Source: Sabethes cyaneus
Lineage: Eukaryota; Arthropoda; Insecta; Diptera; Culicidae
NCBI RefSeq assembly: GCF_943734655.1
Contig: NC_071353.1
Coordinates: forward strand, 23,764,501 to 23,828,500
Length of the DNA stretch: 64,000 bases
Reading direction: 5' to 3'
In this document: positions 10,510 to 22,231 of the stretch, piece after piece
Layout: each line of letters begins with the position of its first letter
Position numbering within the stretch: position 1 is the first letter of the stretch
Position numbers and translations under genes: made by a program
Notes under the pieces: generated by a model
Databases searched by the model: none
What the model saw: the letters and a program-made list of their open reading frames with translations, nothing else
What the model was told of the DNA's origin: nothing

Positions 10510-10915
10510 TTAACCCTGATGCTCGCTCCGGGGTAGTTTTGATCAGCCGCGTCAGTTTCTCCAGAAAACCGTATTCAAGCATTATCTGCCATAGCTGTTC
10601 GCATTCAAATGTATCGTATTCTGCTCTGAAATCCACGAAAACATGATGTGTGGGCACGTTGTACTCTCGACATTTATGCAGGATTTGTCGGAGAGTAAGA
10701 ATTGATCCGTACGGGCACGGGCCCCCGTAAAGCCCGCCTGATACTGTCCTATGAATTCTCTTGCTATTGGGGATACCTTGTAGGCGGCGTTGACCAGCGT
10801 AAAACCGCGGTAGTTAATAGCAATCAAGTCGGTCGCCCTTTTTGTAGATGGGACATCTTCCATCCACTCCTCCAGTAGTTTCTCCTCTTCCCAAATCCTT
10901 GAAATTATCCGGTGA
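10510..10915 (-). pseudogene. Group-1 LINE copy D, short decayed RT fragment
   Basis: The minus strand encodes recognisable but broken RT pieces matching copies A-C: YRGFTLVNAAYKV, SPIAREFIGQYQAGF, CREYNVPTHHV-like sequence and LTRLIKT-like sequence. Frame changes and deletions are frequent. Only the central fingers/palm part remains. Confidence 0.75.
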
Positions 10916-10982
10916 AACTATAGGCTGTTAGAACGGCGCTATTCTGACAGTCACCTTACTATACCTGATGACCTTATAGAGC

Positions 10983-11115
10983 CATTTTGACTCCTACCTT
11001 TTGTCCAATGCTGGAATGTGCATGGGTCGAACCAAGCTATAATCTGAGCCTCAGATTATAGCTTGGTTCGACCCATGCACCTTCCAGCATTGGACAAAAG
11101 GTAGGAGTCAAAATG
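10983..11115. repeat. 65-bp inverted repeat with 3-nt loop (hairpin)
   Basis: Arms 10983-11047 and 11051-11115 are reverse complements with one visible mismatch (aatg versus aagg) and a gcc loop. As with the hairpin at 2185 there are no clear TIRs or target duplications. The very short loop suggests a snap-back or template-switch origin. Confidence 0.85.
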
Positions 11116-11142
11116 ACTACTTGTCAAGCATAGCTACCAATA

Positions 11143-11156
11143 CCCCCCCCCCCCCC
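11143..11156 (+). repeat. Poly-C tract (14 C)
   Basis: A homopolymer run of about 14 C. It may be length-variable or mis-sequenced. Confidence 0.8.
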
Positions 11157-11444
11157 TGCTTTTCCGCTCTTCCCCTCCTTCACCAAAAATTTTCATTTCT
11201 TTCCCCTACCGTCCCTTCATCAATTGTAGAACCATCGTTTCAAAAAAAAAAAATATTAAGATAATATGTATGACCACATGTCAAGGTCAAGACTAAAAAC
11301 TTGAGATTAGTCTTATAGAGCAATTTACGATGACGGGAGACACAATTTACTGTTTTTCAGCAATGTTGTCAGTTCCTAAAATGGTATATTCTGTCTATTC
11401 TTTCAGAATCGCAAATTGTTCTCTCTCCTCCAAAATTTAGTCAA

Positions 11445-11585
11445 GGTCGTTGTCGTCGTCATCAGCAGCTTAGAGCCGCGATGGCTCGTGCTGTTTCAAG
11501 GAGTCGTTTTCAGTCAACTCGAACAGGGCATCCTGTCGCCAATATCCCTGGCGTCTCAGAAATCGCAAAAGGCGGCGCTATATCT
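11445..11585 (-). pseudogene. Group-1 LINE 3'-terminal scrap
   Basis: The antisense sequence matches the last codons of copy B (the block coding ARATPAL and upstream NWRRVAQDR, around 6520-6620). A degenerate gtcgtc tract on its left is probably the old tail. Confidence 0.65.
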
Positions 11586-11589
11586 CAAA

Positions 11590-12409
11590 TATCTAGGGCA
11601 GAATTAACTACGAATGGTAGAATAGATCTAATGACCGAATGTAATATTCAACCGAAAATATTCTAGGGCATTGGCCTGTGCAAATGTTGGGTATATGCTG
11701 TGCTTACTCGCTGCCGCTCGTCCGGTCTCAACTAAACGGTAACCCCTACTAGTCAATACACCTATAGGAAGGTGCATGCGGCTGAATAGTGGTGGTGCCG
11801 TTTTCTATGGTAAGAAAGTGATTAACTAGGTAAGATATTAAGCGGTACAAAGTATTCGGTAAGAGTAAAAACAAAACAATTCATCAATGTTCAGCAAGTT
11901 TATTCTGATTTTTTCTTCTATGATTCTAAAAGTAATTCAATTTGAATTAAACAGAGAAAAAACTTATATACACTCACATCATACACCTAAATCATGGGCT
12001 CATTCAGTCGCTCGCTGTCACAAAGCGCAAGGCTCGCTTCCAGTCACAATCAATTTTTTCCCGCAGCTCGCTACTTGCTCTACGACACCACATTTTAGTT
12101 TAAAATGATTTTCAGACTTATTAGGTTTATGTCTCGCTCCAATTTTTTAAGCGCTAACTGCTGATTCGATAGGACTCTCTGCTTGTTTTCCTCTTTGTTT
12201 TAATCACAAAAAACGCTGACTCGTCTGAGATAAATAACAGTGTGACTATTTGAACATAGTCTTTTTACTGCTGCGCAACAAAAAAAACAGGAAAAAACGA
12301 AAATTGAGGAAAAACAAATGAAACGACTGTTACTTAAAATGTCGTTTTGAAGATGAATAGAATAAATGCACATCCCCTGATCGGAGATACTCTTCGCTGC
12401 TGTTAGTGC
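11590..12409. other. Downstream flank and likely 3' UTR of calreticulin
   Basis: No coding signal was seen. On the minus strand an AATAAA signal lies at 11904-11899, about 510 nt after the calreticulin stop, and could end its transcript. The remainder is unassigned. Confidence 0.4.
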
Positions 12410-13443
12410 TTATAGCTCATCGTGTCCTTCATCTTCGACTTCACTTGCCTCTCCAGCGGTGCTATCATCATCTTCCTCATCGTCCAAGTCTTCGTCATCC
12501 TTTTCAGCTTCGGCAGCCTTGGCTTCTTCCTCTACCTTCTTACGTTCTTCGGCCTCCTGGGCTTCTTTTACCTTTTTCTCACCCTCCTGGGTTTCCTTGA
12601 AACTGGCAGCAACCTTCTTTGCTTCTTCAACGTCATTTGTGATTAGGAAATTGTCGAAGATGGTTCCAGACTTGACTTGCCACAGATCCAAACCAACAGC
12701 GCAAACTTCTTCGCGCAGATAAAGGTTGCTGTCCTCGACATACTCTGGATTATCGATTTCCGGATGCACCCAGACTCCCTTGTAGTTCGGATTGTCGATC
12801 TGTTTGGGTTTCCATTCACCCTTGTACTCGGGGTTGTCGATCATTGGAGGTTCCCATTCGCCATCCATCTCATCATCCCAATCGTCAGGCTTGGTAGCGT
12901 CTGGGTCCGGAATGTGTTCTGGTTTGTCCCAATCCTCTGGTTTGGTGTCTTCCGGATCAGGAATGGTTGCACGGTCATCCCAATCTTCCGGTTTCTTGGC
13001 CTCCGGATCCTTAATCTTCTTCGGTGGCAGGAAATCCCAGTCATCCTCCAGTGATCCCGATTCAACTTTCTCGTTATCGATCAGCACCTCGTACGTGTTG
13101 TCGCTCTTCACTACCAGCGTGTAGAAATGGGTGTAAACGTCGTCCTTGCAGCGGATGTCCTTGTTGATCAGATGGTTCTTGCCCTTGTAGCTGAAGATGA
13201 CGTGCACCTTCTTGGTTCCCGGGCCGCAAATGTCCGGACCGAACATGACCAGGTACGGCGAATCGCCGTGCAGATCCTTCTGGTTGACGTTGCAGTCGAA
13301 CACCTTCAGGTATCCGCCACCGCAGTCGATGTTCTGCTCGTGCTTCACCGAGAACTGAACGACCAGCGTGTCGTCCTTGTTCGAGAACGGTTCGAACTTG
13401 GTCGACAAAGCGTAGAAGCGGGCATCCTGCGACGTTTGCAGAC
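12410..13443 (-). CDS. Calr: Calreticulin exon 3 (bulk of protein, HDEL end)
   Basis: The acceptor cccacag lies at 13450-13444. The exon starts LQTSQDARFYALSTKF after a split glycine codon and runs to the TAA at 12412-12410. It encodes most of the lectin domain, the P-arm repeats and the acidic tail. An apparent start at 13408 is only a TTG inside the exon. Confidence 0.97.
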
Positions 13444-16400
13444 CTGTGGGAAAAGGAGAGGGGGCGTTAAAAGTTAGCTAAAGTTGGATCGTATTTGAAG
13501 ATTAGGGAATCAAGAAGATGCGTTATGAAGAACTGGCTGTACCCGCGTGCTTTGCCACGAGTCCAACTTAAAGCAACTATATGTTGCAAGCCTTGATAGT
13601 TCGATTTCATTCAAGTATTTTACTGAACTAAATTTGCACACAGTATTGAGTTGCAGTTGCAGACAACGAAACGATGCAGTTCATTTGACAGTTGTCACTG
13701 TTGCGCTGGGGTTTTGATTACAGACCGAATAAAGCTCTTATATTATTAGATATGTTTCGCAATAGGGATTGAGAGAGGCTCTCGCAGTGACAGTAACTGA
13801 CGACTTTGTGTTTTACTCGTTCAACGATTATTGATTGCTTTTCGAAAGCAAATAGGCTTGCCATGCTCTTTTTGTTTCAATTTTGCTGTTTAGCCAAGCC
13901 GAATTTCAAAAACGTAGCGTATGGGGTGCTTGTAGAGTTAGTTATTATATACAATATTGTTGAAGTACGCATTGAGCGCTCTCTATGCTACCAACAGCGT
14001 TGTAGCCCTATAACGTCGTAAGTACAAAAGATAAAAACTATACTTTCTTCAGCACTATTCTAGATAAGAACTAACTCTACAAGTGCCCTATATAATTCAT
14101 TTTCGGAATGTGCTTGGCTGAGGCGGTATAGTAAAAAGAGCAAAATCAAAGCAAAAAGTGTGCCTGATAGCAAATAAATGGTACTTGCTATTTCCAAATT
14201 AACCTTCCTAATGCATTAGAAAAAAGTTACATATTATGCATTAAGGGTCGAAAACGACCCAAGTTTTGAAATTGCTCTCATTCATCCATTTTCAATCCGA
14301 ATTTCGTTTTCTTTACCTCGTTTGAAAGATATGGCCAAAAACAAGCACCCAAGGTATATTGGGGAATATTTGTTGACTGATGGCCACTTCTGCGTCGGTT
14401 CCGGAACACCCACTATCAGGTCCCGGGGGACATTTTTATATTTTGAGATAATTCATTTTGCGGCACATCAAATCACATTGGCTTGATAAAATAAGATTAA
14501 TGGAAGTGCAATGGGAGCATTTTGGACCCAAGCGGCCATTTCCTTATTGGTTCTGGAACATCCGGTACCCGGTTTTTGAGGACAATTTTGAATTTTAGGA
14601 TGATTTATCTTGCGACACGTCAAATTACATCAGCTTGATAACGTAAGACTATTGAAAGTATAATAAAGACATTTTGAAGGCAAATGGCTACATCAGCATT
14701 GGTCTCGGAACATCCGGTACCCGGGTTTTGGGGCCATTTTTGTATTTTAGGATAACCCATCTTGCGACACATCAAATCACATCGGCTTGATTAAATAAGA
14801 CTGATGAAAATAAAATAAGGTCATTTAGAAGCCAAATGGCCATTTTACCATCGGTTCCGGAACATCCGGTACCTGGTTCCGCGGGATATTTTTGGATTAT
14901 GAAATAATTCATCTTGCGGCACATCAAATCACAACGCCTTGAGCAAATAAATAAAGACAAATGGCCATTTCATCATCGGTTCCGGAACATCGGGTGCACG
15001 GTATATGAGAACATTTTTGGATAGGATAATTCATCATGCGCCACATTAAATCACATTGGCTTGATCAAATAACACTAATGGAAGTACAATGTAAAAATTT
15101 TGGAGCCAAAATTACCATTTCACCATCGGTTCCGGACTATCCGTTATCCGGGTTTTGGGGACATTTTTGGATTACAAGGTAATTCATCTGCCCCGGTATA
15201 AATACCGGGTACCGGATAATATGCGACTGACGCCCCATTATACTTCCATTGTTGTTATTTTATCAACCCGATGTGATTTGAGGTGCCGCATGGTGAATTA
15301 TATCAAAAGCCAAAAATGTCCCCCGAAACTGGTACCGGATGACCCAGTACCGATGGTAAAGTGGCCATTTGGCTTCTAAATGACATTGTTTTACTTCCAT
15401 CAGTCTTATTTTATCAAGCCGATGTGATTTGATATGTCGCATTATGAGTTATCCTAAAATACAAAAATGTCCCCAAAAACCGGGTACCGGATGTTCCAGG
15501 ACCGATGCTGATGTGGCCATTTGCCTTCAACATGTGTTTATCATACTTTCAATAGTCTTATGTTATCAATGTGATGAAATTTGACGTGCCGCAATAGAAA
15601 TCATCCTAAAATTCAAAAATGACCTCAAAAACCAGGTACGGGATGTTCCGTAACCGATTGGGAAGTGGCCATTCGGGTCCAAAATGTCCCCATTGTACTT
15701 CCACTAGTCTTATTTTATCAAGCCAATGTGATTTGATGTGCCGCAAAATGAATTATCTCAAAATATAAAAATGTTCCCCGGGACCTGGTAGTGGGTGTTC
15801 CGGAACCGACGCAGAAGTGGCCATCAGTCAACAAATATTCCCCAATATACCTTGGGTGCTAGTTTTTGGCCATATCTTTCAAACGAGGTAAAGAAAACGA
15901 AATTCGGATTGAAAATGGATGAATGAGAGCAATTTCAAAACTTGGGTCGTTTTCGACCCTTAATGCATAATATGTAACTTTTTTTGCTGTGGCTCTTCTA
16001 GATGTCGCTGAAAGCTGAAACTTCCCCACAATGCTAATTTTCCAAAGTTAGGAAAAGTCAGAAAATTTCAAGTCTCTAACTCGTACCGTTACTGAGTATC
16101 AAGCTTTGTATGTATGCCGATGGGTCGAAAACGACCCCAATGCACTAGGAAGGTTAAGAACCTTCTTATCGTTAAGCAAAAAAAACTGATTTAGAGCAAA
16201 GTTTTTTCGGTCCCAGATTTGACAGGAAAGGCCATGTTGACTGAATAAAAAACGCTGAAGATTGATTGGATTCGCCAAAAATTAACAAAAATTTACTTTT
16301 CCCATTTTGATGGCACTAATATTGCACAAACTCATGCCTTAAACAATAGAATAAATTATTAATCATCGCTGTTTATCAAAAATGTCTGATTCTTTGCATT

Positions 16401-18488
16401 TTTGAACTTTGTGAGAAACTTTGCTCTTTCCCTCTCAAAATTTTTGGATTCATTTCTGACAATTTTGACTGAGAAAATTTCTTTAAAAGACGTAAACCGA
16501 AAATTATAGTTTAAATTAATGATTCATAATAAGTTAACGAATCTTCTCTCTAATTGGTTCCAGTAGATATGTGAACAATTAAACGTATCACGTATGTTAG
16601 CTCAATCATTCCAAAGAAAATGGCTTATGCTATCATTCCCTGTAAACCGTATTTTGACATCAAAAAATTGCTTGTTTTTTTTTTTTTTAAAGGATCAAAG
16701 GATACAGTGCTCCTTAGCTCCACCAAAAAACTCTCGAGTTTGTCAAAATGGGAAAATTACATACACTCAAGTCGCTTTTTACACGAAGGATGCGTCTCGC
16801 GTAAATCAAAACCGCGTAAAAAACCGCATAAACTCCGAAATTTGCGTAAAATCGCGTAAATTTCGAAATTTGCGAAAAATCACGTAAATTCCGAAGTTCG
16901 CGTAAAAATAGTCGCTTAAGAAACAAACCGCGTAATTTTGCATCAAAAAACGTCGGCTGCAAACATTTATTAAAAAGCAACTTGTCATCAACCCCGAATT
17001 CGACTGTGAAGTTACAATTTTCTGATGATTGTATTTAAAATCATGATTTAAACTAACATAATTTTGAACATTTTTCTCGATAGATACACTTGTCTGCTCA
17101 GAAATGTTAGTTGCATGTTTTTTTGCGTCTTAAACGATGCTTTTTCAAATATAGGAAAAGAGTAATAAGTTATTTTCTTGAATTTTTAGCACTTTTTACC
17201 TAAATTTGGCAGCCCTCAATAAAAGAAACATCAAATATTCACAAAAGGCTGACAAACGTAGTTAAATGCAAAATTTGATCTATATGATATACCCGTTAGA
17301 AAAGCTTTCATAACCTCAGCCAAACATAGAATAATGCCAGTTAATTGTTACTGCAGACAGTCTAAATTGAACTCCGAGTCTGACTAACTTTTACCATTAG
17401 GCACACTAATGAGGCGACTATATGAATACACCTGTAATGACCTAATAATTGGCGATAAAAACAAGATATAGCACACAACGTGTCACTTATCTGTTGACCA
17501 ACCGTGCGTAAAATCGAGCAGGGCCAAACTCGATTAGCTAGCTAGATAGCTACCTACACAATTATTGTTTCATCAAACATTAATTTCATTCAACAACCGA
17601 AACTTCTAGAATGCGCCCAATGGATGGATGGATGAATTAATATGCTGACAGTAGAGCATGCCATGTAGACACCTCACCAGTTTGTGGAGTGTGTGTGCGT
17701 ATGTATGCGAGTGAGCCGGTTAACACATTCATGTCCGTTCTTTGCGATTGCCATGTTGGCCACTTTGCAGTAAAAGAAAAACACAGAAAGTAACTTGGTT
17801 GCACTTCATAGGGGTTGGCATACGTGGCAGCATTTTTAGACCCACAGAATGAATTAGACTGATAATGTAATTTTTTACGAATACATACGAAACAATGATA
17901 AGTTCACTGGATCGTGAAACATTTAAGTACAAGCGAAATTGGCACTTAGAGATTTTTTATGCTTGAACAGGCATACAATTGTACCTTGAAATGCCGGTTG
18001 TCCATTATGCAATGTTGGATTGCCCCTAGTTGGGGATACATTCCCAAGAAAAATTAGTGCCTGATTAACAACTCCGTATATATGTTTGAAATGACACTTT
18101 AGTGATAATTGAAAAAGACCGTTATTCTACTCGTAAGTAGGACGCATCCAAAGAGTTTATTCACCTTTGTCTGTATCCTCGTCGTTGAAGAATTTTCCAG
18201 CCGTTTGAACGAATTTTCCGTACTCCACACCCTTGTGCTCGCTCTGAACCCAGTTTTTCTCCCAAGAATCTGAAAAAAAACGCAAAACGCAAAATAGGAA
18301 TAAGAACAGATCCAAAACATAATACGTTCAAATCACATGATATATTTTTAAATACTATATCGCCGGGTAATCCGAAAATAGCACAAACTGACGTACTTAC
18401 CATCTTTAAATTCTTCCTTAAAGTACACTTTCGCTGCTACCAGGCTGACCACCGATAGAGCCACTAGAACCTTACTAATAGCATGCAT
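12410..18488 (-). CDS. Calr: Calreticulin, ER calcium-binding lectin chaperone (3 coding exons)
   Basis: The joined exons 18488-18401, 18269-18165 and 13443-12410 give 408 residues, the usual calreticulin length. A hydrophobic signal peptide (MHAISKVLVALSVVSLVAA) precedes KVYFKEEF. The lectin domain holds the family signature KHEQNIDCGGGY and the conserved cysteines. The P-arm has three copies of a KPEDWD-type repeat followed by three of a GEWxPxxIDNPxY-type repeat. The C-terminus is acidic, as in calcium-storing calreticulins, and ends in the ER-retrieval signal HDEL. Splice sites are canonical GT/AG and both junctions are phase 1. The protein would fold N-glycoproteins and buffer calcium in the ER lumen. 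Intron 2 is 4.7 kb and carries a large foldback element. Confidence 0.97.
13444..14198. other. Calreticulin intron 2, 3' portion without gene
   Basis: Intronic DNA with no supported ORF or recognised repeat. Confidence 0.5.
14203..16153. mobile_element. TTAA-flanked long-palindrome element (piggyBac-like MITE/foldback)
   Basis: TTAA lies on both sides (14199-14202 and 16154-16157). The 17-bp ends, CCTTCCTAATGCATTAG and the complement of the right end, differ at two positions. Inside, a very long inverted repeat runs from about 14216 to 15985 and is centred near 15102. Each arm contains several degenerate copies of a roughly 200-bp unit with ccggaacatccggtacc cores, and gggtcgaaaacgaccc palindromes. 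There is no transposase. The TTAA target suggests piggyBac mobilisation. It lies within intron 2 of calreticulin. Confidence 0.82.
16160..18164. other. Calreticulin intron 2, 5' portion
   Basis: AT-rich intron. Apart from the gcgtaaa-type repeat at 16795-16950 I see no gene or recognisable element. Confidence 0.5.
16795..16950 (+). repeat. Degenerate tandem repeat, cgcgtaaattccgaaa-type units
   Basis: Six to eight imperfect units of roughly 20-27 bp share gcgtaaa and ccgaaatttgcg cores. Scattered similar words occur near 36180 and 45330, so it is probably part of a dispersed repeat. Confidence 0.6.
18165..18269 (-). CDS. Calr: Calreticulin exon 2
   Basis: A 105-nt exon with acceptor ttttcag at 18270 and donor gtga at 18164. 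It encodes SWEKNWVQSEHKGVEYG then KFVQTAGKFFNDEDTDK, the N-terminal beta-sandwich of calreticulin. Confidence 0.95.
18401..18488 (-). CDS. Calr: Calreticulin exon 1 (start and signal peptide)
   Basis: ATG at 18488-18486; an overlapping ATG at 18484 is out of frame. It encodes the signal peptide and the start of the mature protein, and ends at donor gtaagt (18400). A TCAGTG initiator-like word on the minus strand (18560-18555) would give a roughly 70-nt leader; that is only a suggestion. Confidence 0.93.
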
Positions 18489-20151
18489 CCTGGATGCAAA
18501 ATAAATATTCACACTATTTGTGCACTATTATTAATTCTCACACCCCTCTAAATTCACTGAGACCCCTAGAGCCCTACTCGGTAGACCACGGAACCACGAA
18601 CGACGGGCAACCTTCCTGACTGTTAGTTCAACTTCGAATGACGAACGGCCCAACCAAGTGCGACTGATTATGTACACGGACCGGCTGCTGCTACGCTTCA
18701 GCGACTGCGCCTTGCGTGGCTTCGAAATCCTTTCAGCACCGGTGCTGCCCCTGGTGGGCCGAACTGGCAACAGCGCCCCTGCTGTCGCGAACAGACATTT
18801 ATTTTGTACACGCGTCTCGCTTACGCGCATTCAGAAAACGAAACGTAACCATGCAGACGTAGTGCGATTCCTAAAATCTGTAGGGTAACCGTATTGGTAA
18901 GTGAACAATTTGTAATGGCCGACATAATAATAAGTTTTACAGGCAGAAAAATATCAAGTACAAATGATGAGCAACTCAATTTACGTTGCTACGTATGCTT
19001 TTATAATAGCAGTAACAAAAATACAGGTCTCAAACCTATTTTACGTTGAGCAAACGAAGGAAAAGCGACATCCCCCCAGATAGGTTACAATCTTTTTTCT
19101 TCGTTGCGCTCGCTTGGTTTGCCTTTTACCCGAAAGTTGTTTATGTCCGACAGATGGACCGCTCTGATTGGTCCGCGTAGCTCCAATCAGCATCTCACAC
19201 TTTTCACCGCGGCAAAGTTTATGTTCGAAACCGTGCCACTGAACTGGGGCGTTGCAATCGTTCCGGAGAATCACTTTCCCGATTCGAGCAGTATGCCCAT
19301 CAACTCATCTGCAATACGTGGTAGAGTGTAGGTGCCTGTTTTGGGGTCTGTTTCACACACACCTTATTCCAAAGGAGAATATTTTTTAATGCATTCGTTG
19401 ATTTATGATGCACAAGATTTTGAATCTGTTAAAAATAACTTAATAAATAACTGTTCATTAGTTGAATTGGGAGCAATTAAAATTATACCTACATTTACGC
19501 AGTAATTTATCCTGTTTGGTTTACTTACGAATATTACCCTAATCAGTGACTTGATTCACCATTTGTTATCAGCAGTCGTGTTAATTTGTATATTAAAATA
19601 AATCATATATATTCAAAGTGTTAGATAAATATTACATGCAAATAGGACAGTTAGAATTATTCATTCATTTATTTGCAAATATAAGTATTATCAATAGTCA
19701 TTCATTTATTATTGCCACCAATCGTACTAATAACAATTGCGGTTTATAAATTGTTTTAAAGTTTTCCGTCTGTGTAGTGAGCTAAAATCGCTATCCATGA
19801 GTTCCATGACTCAACTCCTGATATTTGATTAGTAGATTCTATTCTTCCTTCTGCGTTTTATTACGGGAGCCACACACATCAAGTAAGACTTAGAGTAGCT
19901 AGAGATGTGCAGTTTTATTGCGTTATCAAGTAAAGCTTAAAGTATTATCTAAAGTTTTAGAAAAAGTGATAATGGGTTTGCGGTCGCATTAATCACGTTT
20001 TTACGGCAAAAAAAAAATCTACACGTTGCTGTGAAGTGAACGTGAAGAGGAATTCTGTGCTATAAAGTTTACCCATTTGAGATAAAGATGAAATATAGTT
20101 ACAATAAATATTCATTGTTTCATGTTTTCTAAGTATTTTGAAAGATTTATT
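18489..20151. other. Calreticulin upstream region
   Basis: No coding signal was supported. Inverted CCAAT boxes (ctgattgg 19164-19171 and ccaatcag 19183-19190) form a small palindrome about 675 bp upstream of the start codon. Two CCACG words lie near 18586-18598. Any promoter role is a guess. Confidence 0.3.
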
Positions 20152-20396
20152 CACTCAAAATATTTTTCACATCGAAATTACGGGAAAAGTTAGGTGAATA
20201 TTTTCTATCCAACTTTTCCCTCCCGTACTGTTCACCTGAACTCAACATAGTTTGCATTAGTATGCGTGCATTTACGTGGAAATCAGATAGATGATATTGT
20301 ATTTTCCAATAATGTTCAACTGAAAGTCACGTAACTCCCTGTAGAGAAATTTACGTGATTTTTAACGTCCAAAGGACGCGTGCATTATTTTGCGTG
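20152..20396. mobile_element. Short TIR element (MITE), copy 1
   Basis: Ends cactcaaaa and ttttgcgtg enclose about 245 bp. It shares internal sequence (agtatgcgtgc, cacgtaa and a tctacaggga-like word) in opposite orientation with the better-preserved copy at 29006-29240. Confidence 0.6.
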
Positions 20397-20540
20397 TTGG
20401 TTGATGAGGTTGTATTGGAAAACCACTGACGAGGAATGTGGAGGAGACGTAATAAGTTCTACAAATTTTCCACAAGCAATAAGCACAACGTCAAATCAAT
20501 CCGAAAAAGAATTGTAAAGTCATTGTAATTGTAATTGTAA

Positions 20541-20697
20541 AGCTAGTAAAGCCATGGATATAAACGTGCTTCAGAACTTGACCCTTTTTTATCGACAGAT
20601 TTCGCCGCCGGTTATTAGAGTACAGGAAAATTACGGGGCTAGTGCAAAGATCCTATTAACTCTGTAGCGGCACTGTCCAGCCCAGATTCGAACATGA
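20541..20697 (-). mobile_element. tRNA-derived SINE, copy 1 (5' truncated)
   Basis: Antisense copy of the SINE family described at 32801. The 3' end has the aaagccatgg and aaagcta tail on the plus strand. The 5' part stops around the B-box-like ttcgaatc word near 20690. Confidence 0.75.
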
Positions 20698-20699
20698 AA

Positions 20700-20918
20700 T
20701 TCTGGACTTCTATCAGTTTTTTTTATAGAAAATGGACGGCGTGTGCCCCGGCTCATCAAGCTTTGTCGAGTCAGTTTCACTTTGGGACATATCTCAACGG
20801 ATTGGCGGAAAGTAAAGGTGGTATCTGGCATACCTAAGGCAGATAAAAAAGACAAACCCATGCATAAGGCTTTCAGACCAATGAGTCTGACATCAACGCT
20901 TCCTAAGTTGATGGAGAT
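20700..20918 (+). pseudogene. LOA-like LINE RT, segment 1
   Basis: Encodes LIKLCRVSFTLGHISTDWRK then IPKADKKDKPMHKAFRPMSL, the early RT blocks of LOA/R1-type LINEs. It stops at LPKLMEI, where the gypsy element inserted, and continues after 26488. Confidence 0.8.
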
Positions 20919-22231
20919 TGTCGTGATTATCCTGTAAAACTAGCAACACAGTCAATCAATAAAGTTACGTTCCTCCTGTATACGCGTGTCGTTAACCGTT
21001 ATGTGTTCGACAGGGTACCCGGGTACCTTTTCAGATTTCAAAGTAAGAAATTTTAAAGTTTTCTTCGACCCAGGATACTGAAACTCCGTGACATCTCAGA
21101 ACTCGCTAAATTACAACTTTTTATAAAATAAGTTTTCATGTAGCACTTAAGGGGGAGGAAAGGGAGAGCTTCGAAATTTTTTACCCTTTAAGTGCTCGAC
21201 AAGGGTACCCGGGTACCCACAAATTGAAATGCTTGTAACTTTGGCAATATTTGACCGATTTGGACCAACTTACCACCTAAAGATTCAGAAACTTATCCAC
21301 TTCCAGTGGGGTTACAACAGAACCGGAAGTGGTTCATCTGGTTTCCGGAAATCCGGTATTCCGAGGATGTGTTCCGGAATTAAAGCTAAAAAGTACTGAA
21401 AAGGATTTTTCTATCTTCGCTAAAGAGATAGAAGGTTACTGTCTTCTGGAAAAATTCTTGTAATAATATGCTCTAAAACCTTGCAGAACCCGTAAATGTG
21501 TTATATTGAAACTGAAGGAAATAAAATTTTTATTTCACTTTTAGGGGGATTAATCAAAATTTGAATTCCATCAAACAATAGAACTTTTAATTTCAAGAAA
21601 CTCTTCCAAAGCCTTCATAAACCTAAAATCAAGTTTTCCCACTCAAAACTGTAATGCGCACGTTTATGTGGTTTTGGACCACTGTGAAGCCCCACTGGAA
21701 TATGTTCCGGAATGGCCATGCCGGGGCAAAATCATCAGATAGAGTCAAAACAATGAGAGACGACCTTCCGGAGTAATTTCATGACTATAGATACCCAAAT
21801 TGCCAGTGTTGCAAGCCAAACAGTTCTGTGGCCACAGGAGGTCCCACGGGAACTTGTCCTAGAATGGCCATTCCGAGGATAAATCATTATACGGTTTCAA
21901 AACTATGAAAAATGACCTTTCGGGGTCATTTGAGGAATTTTGGATACCCATATTACTATGATTACATCAAAAATCTTAAAAAGTGCCTTAATTCCGGAAC
22001 ACACTCTCGGAATACCGGATTTCCGGGAACCAGATGAACCACTTCCGGTTCTGTCGCAACCCCACTGAAAGTGGATAAGTTCCTAAATCTTTAGGTGGTA
22101 AGATGGTCCAAATCGGTCAAATATTGCCAAAGTTACAAGCGTTTCAATTTGTGGGTACCCGGGTACCCTTGTCGAGCACTTAAAGGTGTTTTTTTTTGTT
22201 GAACACATAACGGTTAATATAATCCTTAACA
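20919..22231 (+). repeat. 5' LTR of gypsy element, split by TTAA element
   Basis: The 77 bp at 20919-20995 and the 14 bp at 22218-22231 add up to the 91 bp of the 3' LTR. A polyadenylation word, aataaa, lies near 20960. Confidence 0.9.
20996..22213. mobile_element. TTAA-flanked palindromic element inside the 5' LTR
   Basis: About 1218 bp with perfect 13-bp ends (CCGTTATGTGTTC and its complement) and TTAA on both sides (20992-20995 and 22214-22217). Inner arms of about 200 bp (21186-21386 and 21983-22186) are inverted copies that begin with the palindrome ggtacccgggtacc. A further ggtacccgggtacc lies near the left end. There is no transposase. Its structure resembles the element at 14203-16153, including ccggaa-rich stretches. 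It must be younger than the gypsy insertion. Confidence 0.88.

Noticed and set aside
12422..13477. Long plus-strand open frames across the calreticulin exon
   Set aside because: They are antisense shadows of the repetitive acidic coding sequence; the minus strand has the full family motifs and splice sites.
19041..19331. Short open frames on both strands upstream of calreticulin
   Set aside because: They overlap each other, lack motifs and look like promoter-region chance frames.
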